Shown here: one piece after another, positions 1 through 12,821 of the stretch
Layout: each line of letters begins with the position of its first letter
Numbering within the stretch: position 1 is the stretch's first letter
Origin: Blakeslea trispora
Taxonomy: Eukaryota; Mucoromycota; Mucoromycetes; Mucorales; Choanephoraceae
Length of the DNA stretch: 64,000 nt
Assembly: GCA_025331445.1 (NCBI GenBank)
Contig: JAIWNE010000012.1
Coordinates: forward strand, 186,001-250,000
Direction: 5' to 3'
Made by a program: the position numbers and the translations under genes
The notes under the pieces: model-generated
Databases searched by the model: none
Told to the model about the DNA's origin: nothing
What the model saw: only the letters and a program-made list of their open reading frames with translations

Positions 1-3000
1 AAAGACTTCAAGGAAACAAATCCCAGTAGTTATCCTAAAGATACGGCAAAATCTGCTCTACATTTGGCTTGCGAAGTTCAAGATATTGAATTGATTCTGC
101 TCCTTATAAAACACAAAGCCGATGTCAACCAGCAAGCTGTTATCAACAACAAGATTATTACTGATCCCTTGCTTATCGCCTACCATTTAAAGAAGGATAA
201 GAAACAAGAAATGATATCAGATAGCTCAAGAGTATTGGAGTTTATCAACAAGAGATTCGTTCTTAAAAAGCCAACTTTCAAAACAAATTGTCATCAAGTG
301 GTAAAAACTTTGTTGAAGCACAATGCATGTCCTTTTACAATGAACATGGATGGTGTATCTCCAATTCTTAATGCAGCTTCTAAGTTGGACATCGAAAATC
401 TTAAGCTAATGTGCTCAGTCAAGCCTTGCAAGGGTTATAATATCAATACCAAGAACAAGAAGAATGCCACGGCATTGATGTTATCAGTTGCTTCAATTGA
501 ACATGCTTATTCTGAGAACAAAGTCAAGGGCATGAAAGCTATAGATATACTACTAAGCGCAAATGCAGATCCCAATGTTACATTCGGTTGCGGCAATACT
601 GTGTTGATGAGAGCTATTGAAAGTTCGCATGCTACAATAGTCAAGATCATCTTAAACCGTTCCAAAGTTCCATTCAATTACGAACATCAAAACAACCGTA
701 AGTCATCGATCATCATAACCTTATACTGTTCTAAAAAAAACATTTTAATGACTTGTATTTATATTTTCAGAATTGGAAAATGGTTTGCACATTGCTTTAA
801 GGGAAAACAATCAAAAAATTATATCTATGTATATACTCAAACTGATGAAAGATGTACCAGACAGCAAACATATCGCAAACATGCTTGATGCCAAGCTCAG
901 TACTCCCTTGTCCTATGCTTGTCAGAATGGAAATATTGAAGCTACCAAGCAGCTATTTGAATTATCAGCTGATCCTAACATCTATGACATTAAGTCGGTT
1001 CCACTTATTGAAGCAGTCAAGAGCTGTAACATTGACTTGGTTACTCTTCTTCTTGAGAATGGAGCAAATATTCATGCAACCGATGAAAACGGCAATTCTC
1101 CTTTACATCATGCAGTACTAGTTGAAAAGCACAATATAGTAGATGCTTTAATCAAAAAATTGGCTGACCCTAACTGCAAGAATACAAGAAAACAAACGCC
1201 ACTTCATTTATCTATCGAGTTGGTAAAGAATCAAAGAAACCGTTCCCTAAAGGTAGAAAGAATCCTGATGAAAAACGGGGCAGACTTAAATGCATTGGAT
1301 ATCTTTGGTATATTACAACATATTTGGCAACGCCTTTATCGTTGATTTTTAATGACTTTATATTAGGACGAACACCATTGCATTATGCTTTTGTCGATTG
1401 CAACACTATTCCTTTGACTAGAAATACATCTGTTATTCAAAAGAAAGTCAAGCAAATCTGTAAAGAGATGGAATCGGCAAAAGCTAGAAACCAAGAACTA
1501 CAAAGATATATCAATAGATTCAAACTCGAAGATAAAGACAGTATTTCAAAAGATATAAATACGTGGTTGGTAGAAGCAAAAACACTGGCCATCGATAGAC
1601 AATCAGCAAAGGAATCAGCCAAAGCAATCGCAAGCAAAAATGATGATATTATTGACGATAATGAGCGCAGTATTTTGGAGCCTTACGTTCGTTGTGAATT
1701 CGAAAATGTATCTAACGTTCCAGCTCGTTCGGATCCTATAGAAATAATCAAGTTTGCTTCTGAATTCAAAAACGTGAATTTTGATGTTAGCGACGAATTT
1801 GGAAGAACACCTCTTCATTATGCAGCTTGTGTCGGCGCTTTCAGTTGCACATTTATATTGGTCGATAAAGGAGTTGACGTAAATGCTTTAGATATTGACA
1901 AGGTAATACAGTCTTACTTGGACACTTGCAGCACGGCATCTGTGATTTAACTTGTTTCGTATTTGCGAGTAGAATGGCCCTATTCAATTAGCTCTTCGAA
2001 ACAATCATGTTGACTATTCGGTTATGCTCTGTAATTTTGGTGCCATCTTGAACAGAGACATATCTTTGAAAGACGGGCAAGTCGCCAGCACATTCAGCTT
2101 TAGCTTGTCAAAATCTCTGATCAACATCGCTTATATCATTATGGACAAGGATGTTTTGCTCATCAGTAAGTATAAATTTTGGGTTGTTATAGTTTGCAAT
2201 AACTTACCAGTATGTTTATTTAAAAAGGATCGATTCATGACGCATTGCAAAATGGTATTTCAAGAGCTGCCAAGTGCATAATGTATATGAGTTAACTTTT
2301 TTTATAGGCAAGTTTCATATGGCTGAAATGCTCTTACAGTCCGCAGAGGATCATAAGTTATGCCAAGTACTCAAAGATGAACAGCAAAACTTATGGCATG
2401 TTATTGCCAACTTCAAGCCCTTCGATAGGTAAAGTTAAAGATAAACGGTACCCAATTATATCAATACTTATACAATCATTCCTGTCTTGTAGCGAAATCT
2501 GGCATGATTACCTTGAAGATGTCATTTCTAAAGCTTCTTCTCTAAACCTTGAAATCCATCCTGACACGTACGGTCGCACTCCCTTGCATTACGCAGCAAA
2601 ACATGGACAAGACCTATTGTTGAAACATTTGATCAGCATTGCTGGTGAACTGCTAGATAATGTAGATGAAGAAGGAAACACAGTGCTACATTTTGCAGTT
2701 GCATCTGGCAGTTTAAAGTGTGTTAAGGTACCTTTAATTCTAGAACTAAGTATGCTTCTATCCAATTTCTAAATCCTGTTTTTTTCTTTCATTAAATCAC
2801 GCGCACAAAGATGGTACTGGAGAAAGGTGTGGCTATGAACAGAACTACCGAAAAAAGACAGAAATCACCTCTCTTACAATCTGTTGAAAATTCTCAGTAT
2901 GAGATTGCAAAGCTACTCTTAGAAAACGGTGCATCACCAGATGATAAGGATAGCTTTTTTGGATGGTCGAACGCTGTAATGATTGCCTGCTATAAAAAAG

Positions 3001-6000
3001 ATTCAGAGATGTTGAAACTTTTAATTGATCATGGAGCCGATCTAAATACTCCTAGCTACATTGAGCGAATTGATAAAAATGGCCAGCCTATCAAGGTGCT
3101 TATTCATCCTATATTTATCGCTTCAGCCGGACAACTTATGTTGAAGGTAAATCGTGAACTTGATGTCCAAAAGAGCTGAACTGATTATCGTTTATTGAAT
3201 ATATAGATGTTATTAGAAGGAGGAGCCAATCCAAATGTTTTCGGTCCTGATGTTAGCCCAGAGAATGGTCAAAGTTGCTTCACATATAATATTGCTATTA
3301 AATCTTTAGCAAACCAAAAGGTGAGCATGATGGCCATACTTGTTGTTTTTGGTGTTGAGTATAGCTAATCTCTTTCTTTTTGTTTAGCTTTTACTTGATC
3401 ATAACATCGACTTGAACATTGTTGAAAAAAATACTTCTCGAACACTCTTCTATCAACAATTTTTTGGAAGAGAAGAACCTATTGAAAATGGATATTGCTT
3501 TCATTCAGCAATACGTGATCAAATGCTTCGTTATCCTGATGTACAAGTTTCTCACGTTGATGCTATAACTGGTGCCACTCCACTTGAATATGCCATCTAC
3601 CAAGAGGATTTAGCTGCTATTGAAGTAGGTTGCTTAACTCTGAAAATCATTCTTCCAGAAACTGATCTAATTTTTTTTGTGATAGAGCTTGTTAACGTTA
3701 GGCGCAGATGTGAATGTAGAAAGCTTCGACAACACAAAGAAGCTTATACTGATGCACATGTCAAACTCGATGAAACTAAGGATTCCTGTCATTCTTCATG
3801 CTGTTCTTGTGAATCGATTAGAAATACTCGATTTAGTATGCAAGAAATCAAAAAAAGCTATCAATTGGATGTGGCAAGATGCTCAAGGCAACAACATGCT
3901 CTCCTACATCCTTGGAACTTTAGGCAACTATTCATTTGTGTGTTCCTCAGTTAAAAAGTACTTTTTTGAAAAAATGGGTCAACAAACTTTTAAAGAGTTA
4001 CTTCAAATGAAAGATCATAGAGGTATTATATCAGTTTCTTTTTTTTGCGTGTAACTTCAAAACCCCCTCTAGAAAATGCTAATATGTTTAAATAGGAAAG
4101 AAGCTTTTGATGAAAGTTCACAAAATCAAAGAAAGAGTACTTGATGACTTTTTGCTTACCTGGTATCCTAACCCAAGCGAGCTTCAGTTGGATCAAGATG
4201 AAATTTTTGACCCCAACAACCCTACAGACTCTATGGAAATTGATGGCGGCTTTGTTTCTATAGAAAGAGTGGAAGAAGATGCTCGAGCAGAAAGAGTTCA
4301 TCTTCAAGAACTAGAGAAAACCAAGCAAGAGAAATCCGAGAAAGAAAGCAAAGTCAAAGACGAACGGTTCGAGATTGACGAATACTCGAAATTAGACAAA
4401 GTCGGAGAAATATGTTTAGACGAAGACAAGATGCCATATAACATCTCTCTTTTGAAATTTGATTATCAACAGTGGTATAGCAGTAGAACAAGGTAAGCAA
4501 TCCATTTTCTTTATTTTGCTTATCTCTGAAGCTTACCTTCTCTTAAAGCTTTTACAAGTTGAGTATTATATATAACAGAATCCTGGACGTCTATGTGTTG
4601 TGGACTCGTTGGGGCACGTTTGGTTTTGAAGGACAACATCAAAAGACTCCATTTTTAACAAAAGAAGAGGCTGTTTCTGAATTTGAAGCGATTTTTAAGT
4701 CAAAAACAGGAAACCAATGGAGCGTTCATACCGAAGACTTTGTACCCAAGCTTGGAAAATATGATCTCATAAAAAAAGCACCTCATCCCAAGGATGAAAT
4801 TGTGAAGAGTTTTGATTTCCTTGAATCGAACAAAATTGCCGATTTGCCTGCACAAGTCTTGGATTTAATGAAGCTCATCTGTAATTTCGATTATCTATCA
4901 AAAGTCTATTCCAACACTGAAATAGACATGCCTCTGGGACAAATACCTCAAAAGTCCATTGAAGAAGCACGTAGGCTACTAAAGGAAATGATAAGTCTTA
5001 CGAAAAAGCATGAAGAGGCCAAGAAATGTTTCAATGACAAATCAAAGATTCGAGAAACTAAAGGTATATACATGTCTTTCTTAAAACAACACATTTTTTC
5101 AATTGCTTATTGTACTCCTTTTCTTTTTTCTATAGAATACCAATTCAAAATTTCCCAAAATCTCATAAACTACAGACGCCTCTTACCTCGATACAACGAA
5201 ACAAATGTCTCTGTCATACAAACCTATCCATCCCAGAAAGAAGTACCTTTAGAATTGGCCAAACTAGAGGATCTGGATTATGTTGGATTTGCTGCCAATG
5301 TAATACTTGCTGCAAAACACAATATGGAACAGATGCACCCTCTTGAATATGCTTACAGAACACTTGCCTGTACACTTCAGCCAATACCATTGACCAGTGA
5401 CACACCAGAGTATCTAATGATTTTAAACTACATTGGACCTGATTCTCAAAAAGAACATGATATACTACATGCATTCTCTGTTAATCGTGGGACAGAACAA
5501 GATAGTTTTGAGCCTTTCAAAACTGAACAAGACCGCAAACTTCTGTGGCATGGATCTCGTATTGGCAATATAATGGGTATTCTCAAACAAGGTCTCAGAC
5601 CATCCCCTCGTACTTCTGGATCAAATGTAAGTGCCTGTATAAATCTTTCAAGTACAAAAAATACAAAGTAGAGAGCAAAGCTAACGATTTTTTTCAGGGC
5701 TCTCTGTTTGGAAATGGTATCTATTTTGCAGACACTTTCCAAAAGTCACTAGGCTACGCTCACGATACATACGGTGATAGCTCTTCTTCTTATAAAGTCA
5801 TGTTACTTTGTGAAGTAGCATTGGGAGAGAATCAAGGCCTATCGTCTGATCCAAACTATCAAGAAGATGCATCCTATGATTCTGTTAAAGGAGAAGGTCT
5901 CAACATTCCCAATCCTGATAATGCGCTCTATGATGAACATGGAGTAAGTGCTTTTTTTTGGCAACAGGTTATCAATGAAACATCAATGCTAATGTCACTC

Positions 6001-6800
6001 AATATCTTTTTAAGCTTTGTATACCTTGTGGTCCTCGCATACCTTATAAACCCGCTAGTGCATTAGAAGATAGCAACAATCGATTCAACCTCTATTCTCT
6101 CAACTTTAACGAGTACATTGTCTACAACCCTGATCGTGTCAAGATACGATACCTTCTAGTTATCAAGGACGGAAGCGTCTGTCATTGCTGTCATAAATCC
6201 TCAGATAAATCTCCTCTAAAAACTCTCGCCTGCCACAATCTCTCAGACTTCAAGTACACTTATTTCAACAAATATGAAGCTGAAGTTTGTCAAGCCTATA
6301 TGGTTCATTTCAACAAGACTATTCGAGATGTCTACAACGAAGGATTGGATGAATTCATAGAGCAAAAAGCTTTCGGTAAGTTAGAAGCAAGTTGAGATAG
6401 GATGTGTTTCACTGAAGCGTGTTGATCTATTTCCAAACAGGATTAAAATGGAAGAATCCTCTTGATTTAAGCAAGAAAGACAAAGTTTGCAGTAAATGTG
6501 CTATTCATATTGCTTCTGTGATTCTAGAAAACAAGATACTGTCCAATGTAGACCAAATAGAAGTCTTGGGTATGTATAAGAAAGAACTCTTTTCCTCCCA
6601 GAGTGTTGACTTTATCTTTGATAGACAAACAAAACCAAAGGGAACAGTGTCAACACGGAAAGAAGTGTACACGTCAACAAGAAATTTTACATGCTCAAAG
6701 ATACAAGCATTGGCACCTTGATCCTAAAGACACCAGAGAAATGAATGAGATTGATGATATGGACATTGATACAACTGAAAATAATGCGGAAAGCGCATAA
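1..6800 (+). CDS. Ankyrin-repeat/WGR/PARP poly(ADP-ribose) polymerase, 5' partial
   Basis: The gene begins upstream of the window. Eighteen exons join in frame: 1-697, 771-1307, 1367-1902, 1973-2165, 2228-2254, 2308-2428, 2493-2727, 2811-3146, 3207-3320, 3388-3624, 3686-4022, 4096-4492, 4549-5063, 5136-5626, 5698-5943, 6015-6375, 6441-6569, 6625-6800, giving 1894 visible residues. About 1250 residues are ankyrin repeats (recurrent GRTPLHYA-type motifs). A WGR domain follows (RWGTFGFEG, about residue 1272), then the PARP helical regulatory domain (about 1350) and the catalytic domain. The H-Y-E triad is visible: LLWHGS (about 1565), GNGIYFAD (about 1600) and NEYIVYN (about 1704), so chain-forming activity from NAD+ is expected. 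After the catalytic domain lie two CxxC pairs and a C-x5-C-x7-H-x5-H motif (residues 1844-1864) resembling a PBZ poly(ADP-ribose)-binding finger. The role in DNA-damage signalling is inferred from the family. The 27-nt exon 2228-2254 is required to keep frame. Confidence 0.9.
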
Positions 6801-7448
6801 ACTATAGCTGTCCCTCCCCCCTTTTTTTTTAAAAAAAACAATCTATATGCTTTTATGAAATAAAACCAACAAAGTTTATGCACCCACCCACACACACTTT
6901 AGTATGGTGATCTGTGATTGAGGTAGTATTATACTATTCTTGAAGGATCATGCACATAATATAGATAGAAGACAAACATGTCTGTTGCTGCTATCATTGA
7001 TGTTGCTGACGCATAAGAGTCAGTTTAACTGTTCGCAATCCACCCTTTTTTTGAGTAGTATCAAGCTAACCTGTATTGCATCAAGTTACAACCTGATTGG
7101 CCGATCCTTTTTCCTATCAGCAAGAAAAATTGGGTAGGACTATAAATGCCATGATTTATAGGGGGGAGTTTATGTTAAATTCATGCATTCATATAGTACA
7201 ATACTGAACCTTGGAGGTTTGTCGAAATGAAAAACTGATGAACCTCTTTGATTCAAAGGACCTTTTTCTAGGCTATTGCCTGCCTATTTCCTATTCATCT
7301 TTCTTTCTCTGCTTTAAACTCGGGTAATGATTACACAATTGCCTTGGGCGGAAATAATCGAAAATGACAGGCATTTTTTTAAGAAAAAAAAGTTTTAAAT
7401 TATCATTCTAATTTTTTTTTTGTTAAGCTTCAGAATTCCTTCTTACAC
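6801..7448. other. Intergenic, PARP 3' flank / BRCA2 promoter
   Basis: No supported gene. It holds a poly-T/poly-A stretch just after the PARP stop and AT-rich sequence before the BRCA2-like start. The short open frame at 6940-7137 has no recognisable domain and no codon-like character. Confidence 0.6.
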
Positions 7449-10400
7449 ATGTCCAGTTCTTGCGATTCTGATGACAATGACTATGAATGGGACGACATTA
7501 CTCCGAGCTTACAAGACCAAATATTTGATGAATTAGATAGTCAAGTAGACTTGTTTACAAAAGAAGAGGCAGGTTGAAAACATAGTCTTTTTTTTTTCTC
7601 TCTCTCTTTTGCTCACTAGTTGAATAGGACACAGAGAACGAACAAGGTCTCTCTCTAGACCTACCAGATAGTAGAGCAGCATTCGATGTATTTCTTGACC
7701 AATTGCTTCAGATACCTTTTAAAAACAAGCCAATCGATCAAGAGAAAAAAATACCCCTCAGCGAAATTCCTGTCAATCAACAGCATCATCGTGCGTCTAC
7801 AACAGGTAGATAGAAAAAGAAAAAAAAACTGACTACAAAAATTAATTCACTCGATTTAGATGAAAAATCAAAGTCTCAAAGAGTGCTTGACTCACAGGAA
7901 GATCCAGCTATTTGGGGAGATATCGATGCTGATTTATTATCTGATATAGAACTCAATGCGCAGCGCCAAAAAGATATAACGAATGCATCCCCACCTTTAT
8001 TTTCGGGCTTTTCAACCGCTTCAGGCAAAACCTTGAAACCACCTTCAAAAGAAGCTTTACAGAAAGCAATGGACAGCCTGAGGGATGAGCATCCGAAACT
8101 AGAAAACGATCCACATCCACAGATAGAATCATTGTCTGCCATGAAAGGCTTTCAAACAGCGAGTGGAAAGGCATTGAAACCCACCTCCGAAGCATCGAGA
8201 AAAAAAGCATTACGTCTGTTTGAAGACATGGATGAACAAGAGAAACCCTCTCCTCAGTTGACTGGATTTAGAACAGCATCCAACAAACCATTAAAAGAAC
8301 CCAGTGAAGAGAGTAAACTGAATGCAGCTAAAATGCTCCAAGATCTTGAAGAAGATCAGCCTAAAGGTATCAAACGACCTGCAGAACAACCTTTGTCTAC
8401 TGTGGACAAATACGAGAATGTCTTGCAACAGTTTGGTGGATTTCGAAAGGGACATAGTGAGCAGGCATTCAATGTGTCAGAACAATCCAAGAAGAGAGCT
8501 TTGGGTTTATTCGAAACTGATTCTGTTGTGCCTACTAATGATCAACAAGCCCAATATTCTGTCACATCATCACCTAAAAGCCAGACAAACACACCCGACA
8601 TCAGTTCACCAGTCTCTACAAAATCACCATCCCCACCTGTACAACAGAAAACACCCTCCATCTTAAAACGTAATAAGCGCATACCAGCCATTCAAAAGCA
8701 AAACAAACCATTCAAATCACCCATCATTCGATCCAACATTGAACTCACCAAAGCAGCTGTCAACAACAATAGAAACACAGTCAGGGCTAGAGGAAATGCC
8801 GTGTTTGATTTAACCATACCCAAGGACCGATATACCCTTTCTTCATTAGGTCTACCACTTCAATATACCAAGAATCAATTATTAGCTAAACAAATGTAAG
8901 TGTCTTGATGATCAAAAAGATGACGATATTCATCGTATCCTTCTAGTCCCATCTCAGTCATCCATATGACAGTTCAAAGTGCAAAAAAGTATGTGTTTGA
9001 AGAGAATTGGGGTCCAAGAGAGGCTGAGCGAGATATGATTCAAAAAGGCTGTTTGCCTCACAGATTGTCGTCTGAATGGATACAGAATCATTACGCTCTT
9101 ATTGTATGGAAATTGGCTTGTCTGATTCGATCTTATCCGGATCAATTAAAGGATGATTGGCATAAGCAGAAAGTACTTGATCAACTTTTATATCGATATG
9201 AGCGTGAAATGAATCTGGGTCATCGCCCGGTCCTGAAGAAGATATTAGAGCAAGACGATATCTCTGTTAAACATATGATTTTGTTTATTTCGGATATTGT
9301 CGAAATCAAATCAGCTATGCATTACAATACATGTAAGTCCAACCTACAGAGTCTGATTGGCACCTTGTCTTATTTTTTTAAAAAAAAAAAAAGCTTCTAA
9401 ATATATGCTCTATCTATCGGATGGTTGGTATCAAGTACCAGCCTGTATTGATGTTCGTATGGAGCATGCTATAGCTTTGAAAAAACTTCGTATTGGACAT
9501 AAACTATCTATCTGTGGCGCTCAAATCGCAGGCGATAAAGCAGCACAATCACCTCTTACGATTCATAACAACAGTACCTTTCTACTTATCACCGTCAACA
9601 GTACATTGCCTGCTCCATGGGATGCAAAGCTAGGCTATCATAGACGAAAACTGATGATTCGCTCGATCCCTACCATTTACGAGGATGGTGGTATGGTTAC
9701 AGCCTTGGATATTGTTGTCTGTCGCAAATTTCCTATGTTGTTCACAGAAAACTTATCCAATGGTCTGACAGTGACTCGGACGAGGCGCGAAGAAGAAGAT
9801 CTGAGGCGCACCATTCAATATGGCCATGCATCTGGACAAGAGGGGTTAGCGGATATGCCCAATTTTCGTGCCTATCAACGATCTAAGCATGGTCTTGGCC
9901 GTTTGAATGAAACTACAAGATCCCCTAGTGGTCTCATGGACGAGCGTCGAGTCTCTAGCTATTTCCGAGTGCGTATCTGTGACACTCGTTCCAAATCAAA
10001 CGAACCATGGGCCACTCTTGTCCTGAGCAATGCGAATGAGGTTCATCATTTGGATATCACTGAAGGTAGTCGATATAGAGTTTTCTTTATGGTACCCTAC
10101 CGCCCAAAGAACAAAAAGTATCCTGGATTGGATCTCAAGACAACACGTTCTACTCGTTGGGAACCTGTATCTCTAGGTCAAACAAAGCCAGCGGGTTATA
10201 TTGCTCGGTTTGTTTGTGCTTGTAAGGATATATGTCAACAGGATATTACATCTGATTTTGATCTTGTGGTATTTGTGTTATGTAAGTGGAACCTATTTTT
10301 ACATGGCTATATATTGATTGTATCACCATAGATGCAAGTACTGCTTCCTTGGAGCATATAAATGGTCGTAAACTGTGGCATCAAACTTTACTTGTAAGTG

Positions 10401-10684
10401 ATCAAAGTCAACATATCTGTCGAATTGAATTTCGATTGCCGTTGAATTCTTTTCCCGATTTGAAAGGGCAAGTGATGGGTTTGATGAATGTTCGTTATAT
10501 GATGCATGATACTGCATTTGATATCACTTGTTTGAAGGCTTCTGATGAAACAGAGGTAATCACCAAGCTATCCACTGCTCCAGAACATATGCAGAAAGGG
10601 ATTCATCAATTGCGAGAATGGACAAACTCACATCCTGATCAGATTTCATCCTTGTCAGATCGAGTACATGATATCACGCAATAA
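7449..10684 (+). CDS. BRCA2: BRCA2/Brh2 homologue, recombination mediator
   Basis: Six exons (7449-7568, 7628-7805, 7860-8895, 8947-9332, 9394-10281, 10332-10684) give 986 aa. The N-terminal half carries BRC repeats that bind Rad51 in this family: GFSTASGK (about residue 149), GFQTASGK (195), GFRTASNK (236), each followed by a K-x-x-S and L-rich tail such as ALRLFED. A fourth, degenerate copy starts GFRKGHSE (292). From about 445 comes the BRCA2 helical domain (YVFEENWGPREAERD), then the OB-fold DNA-binding region (SDGWYQVPACIDV, APWDAKLGYH, PFKNK earlier in the acidic N-terminus). Established role: loading Rad51 onto RPA-coated single-stranded DNA in the nucleus. It is much shorter than animal BRCA2, like fungal Brh2. 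The first intron only keeps frame if it is GC-AG (7569-7627). The PARP gene lies 650 bp upstream on the same strand. Confidence 0.93.
8001..8520 (+). repeat. BRC repeat array inside the BRCA2 homologue
   Basis: Four units spaced by about 40-55 residues, beginning near 8005, 8144, 8266 and 8435. Units 1-3 keep the F-x-T-A-S core that docks into the Rad51 oligomerisation pocket. Unit 4 has F-R-K-G in its place, so its alanine is lost although its LF-containing tail (ALGLFET) remains. Repeat identity is seen directly; the loss of binding by unit 4 is inferred. Confidence 0.85.
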
Positions 10685-11817
10685 AGCAAGGCTTGTTTAT
10701 TTGTTTGTCGTATATTGACGGGTGATTTTTTTTTTTACTTTAATCTGGTTTGAAAGGTGGGGTGATAAAAAAACAAGAGTTAAGCTCTGACTGAGAGAAG
10801 AAAATCAAAGAAGCGCTTGTTCTTTATTCATTTGTCGACAAGCATGAATATATTTGATGTTGCCATGCCAACACTTAAAGTCAGCCATTCAATCAAACAA
10901 AAAGATAGCTAAAATTTTCACTGAGGCAATTATCTTATTGGGAGCTTTATTGTTTCCTATTCAGTCATGTTCCTGAATGTGTTCCAACTCCATTATTAGG
11001 TGTATTTTGTGTTGATAACAGGAAAAAAAGTAAGATCCTCTTTTTTTTTAATGATACACTATTTAGGTTGACTGAGGCACACTCTTTTTTAGTTAAAAGG
11101 CTTTCCTTAGGGGATATTTGATCATCTTTAGGGGGAGAGGGAAATCAGATGTGTGTCATTAAGTTTCATTTTTATCTCATGAGAACGTATTTCATATATA
11201 TAAAATGATCAGCATAACCAAATGTACCTAATTACACCTCTTAAATAAACACAACTTTACATAGCTTATGCTTTCTTAGGCACAAATCTCACTTATTTCT
11301 CTCACTTTCTTTCTCTTTTGCTTTGATAATAAGACATCAACATTGCCTATATATTAAAGAAAAAAAAAGCCAATTCTGTTGCTAGGAAACTAAGTTAATC
11401 AAACGATAAATTAAATTTCTTTTTTAACAAGATAGGCACCTCAAGCCGCTTTCATTTTAGACTCGTTTTAATCAAATCACCGACGATAAATCTAAAGTCC
11501 GATACTTTCTTTTTTTTTAACAGCTTGGAGCAATGATGTCATACGTCCATTTTCTGTGCGGGTACCGGTCGTTATCGATAATTTCCAAATATATATTTGT
11601 GGACCCACTTTTCTCTCTCTCTACAGAAATAATAATAAATACTCGTTATGGCTAAAAGCAAATGTTATGCGGCTGGGCTTCATTTAACGGAGCTGTGCTT
11701 GATCTTTATCTTGTTTTCTTTTCTATATAAAAAGCTGACTTTTCTGTATGTTTCTCTCTTTCTCTCTCTTTTTTGATAGAATCTACTTCTTTACATATAC
11801 TCTTTAATTAAATAAAT
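10685..11817. other. Intergenic, 1.1 kb
   Basis: AT-rich with many poly-T and poly-A runs and no open frame worth calling. The last 120 bp look like the promoter of the F-box gene. Confidence 0.6.
11722..11733 (+). promoter_or_regulatory. Candidate TATA box of the F-box gene
   Basis: TATATAAAAAG lies about 90 bp before the ATG at 11818 and is followed by a CT-rich tract, the usual arrangement for fungal start regions. This is inference from sequence and position only. Confidence 0.4.
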
Positions 11818-12475
11818 ATGGATTGCTTATTACCTTCCGAAATTATTTCCAACATTCTAAGCTACATGTCAATTAAAGATTTAGCCAGAATGGAACGCAC
11901 AAGCCGATTGTTTCAAGCATTTGCTCTTCAAGAGATCGAACATAGAATTGTCAAATCAAGTTCAAATAGCGATGAATGGGGAGTTTTGGTAAGTTAAGCA
12001 AATTCTGATCTGGTATGTCCATATTCACATTTCTCTAAAGATTCACTTGGGACAAGCAAGTGCAAAACCTCTCCGATTTGATTCCAGGACAAAAAAAGCT
12101 TATTATTCCATCTTGATGGACCCAGTGAAGATCAAGACTATGTTTGACCACCGTCGATCTGTCCATTGTTCACTATTGAGAAAGAACAAGTCGAGATACC
12201 AGTCATTTAACGAAAAGGGCTTCATCATCACAGTAGAGAAAGGCATGCAAGAAGGAAAGACACTAGAGTTAGATATCAAGAATGACGCATGTCAAGTCCA
12301 TGCTGCACTTACTAGATTACCATCATCTGTCAACACAAATGATACAGTGTCATGTGGCAAGCAACAATCTAAATTAGAAAACGTTCAACCAATCAAATCG
12401 ATGGCACCTACACCACTACTTTATACCCTTCAGATCACAGAGCTGAGCTTACCATTATCTACCATTGCTGCATAA
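11818..12475 (+). CDS. F-box protein, small
   Basis: Two exons, 11818-11988 and 12041-12475, give 201 aa. The N-terminus matches an F-box: LPSEIISNILSYMSIKDLAR followed by the E-R-T-S-R-L-F pattern. This motif binds Skp1 in SCF ubiquitin ligases. The rest has no recognised substrate domain (no LRR, WD40 or Kelch repeats). It may bring an unknown target to the SCF complex, but that is family inference. Confidence 0.75.
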
Positions 12476-12821
12476 AATAGCCACCCCCCTTTTTCTTAAG
12501 AGAAAAAAAAACACAACCAAGAAAAAGAAACAACAAAAAAAGAGCAAACAGGACTGGTTTTCCCTCCCTCTTGTTTCTTTTTCTTTATTATTTATTAAAT
12601 AAAAAAAAACACTATCTTTTTGGTTCCTGTCGTACATTATTTCACGTGAAGTGGGGTAATTCAACGTCACAGTCGCTTAATCTTCCCCCAACAAGAATCC
12701 AAAAGCACAAAGAGCCAAAGATCATCCCTTTTTTTCTTAACTCTTTTTTTTCTTTTAAAAAAAAAACCTAACAAATTTCCTGATTCCCTATAGAACTTTT
12801 TTTTTTCAATTGGACTAAAGA
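12476..12821. other. Intergenic, homopolymer-rich
   Basis: Contains runs of A and T and a C-rich stretch (around 12480). It acts as the F-box 3' flank and TMEM135-like promoter. No gene is supported; the short frames here are low-complexity lysine- or phenylalanine-rich artefacts of A/T runs. Confidence 0.6.
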
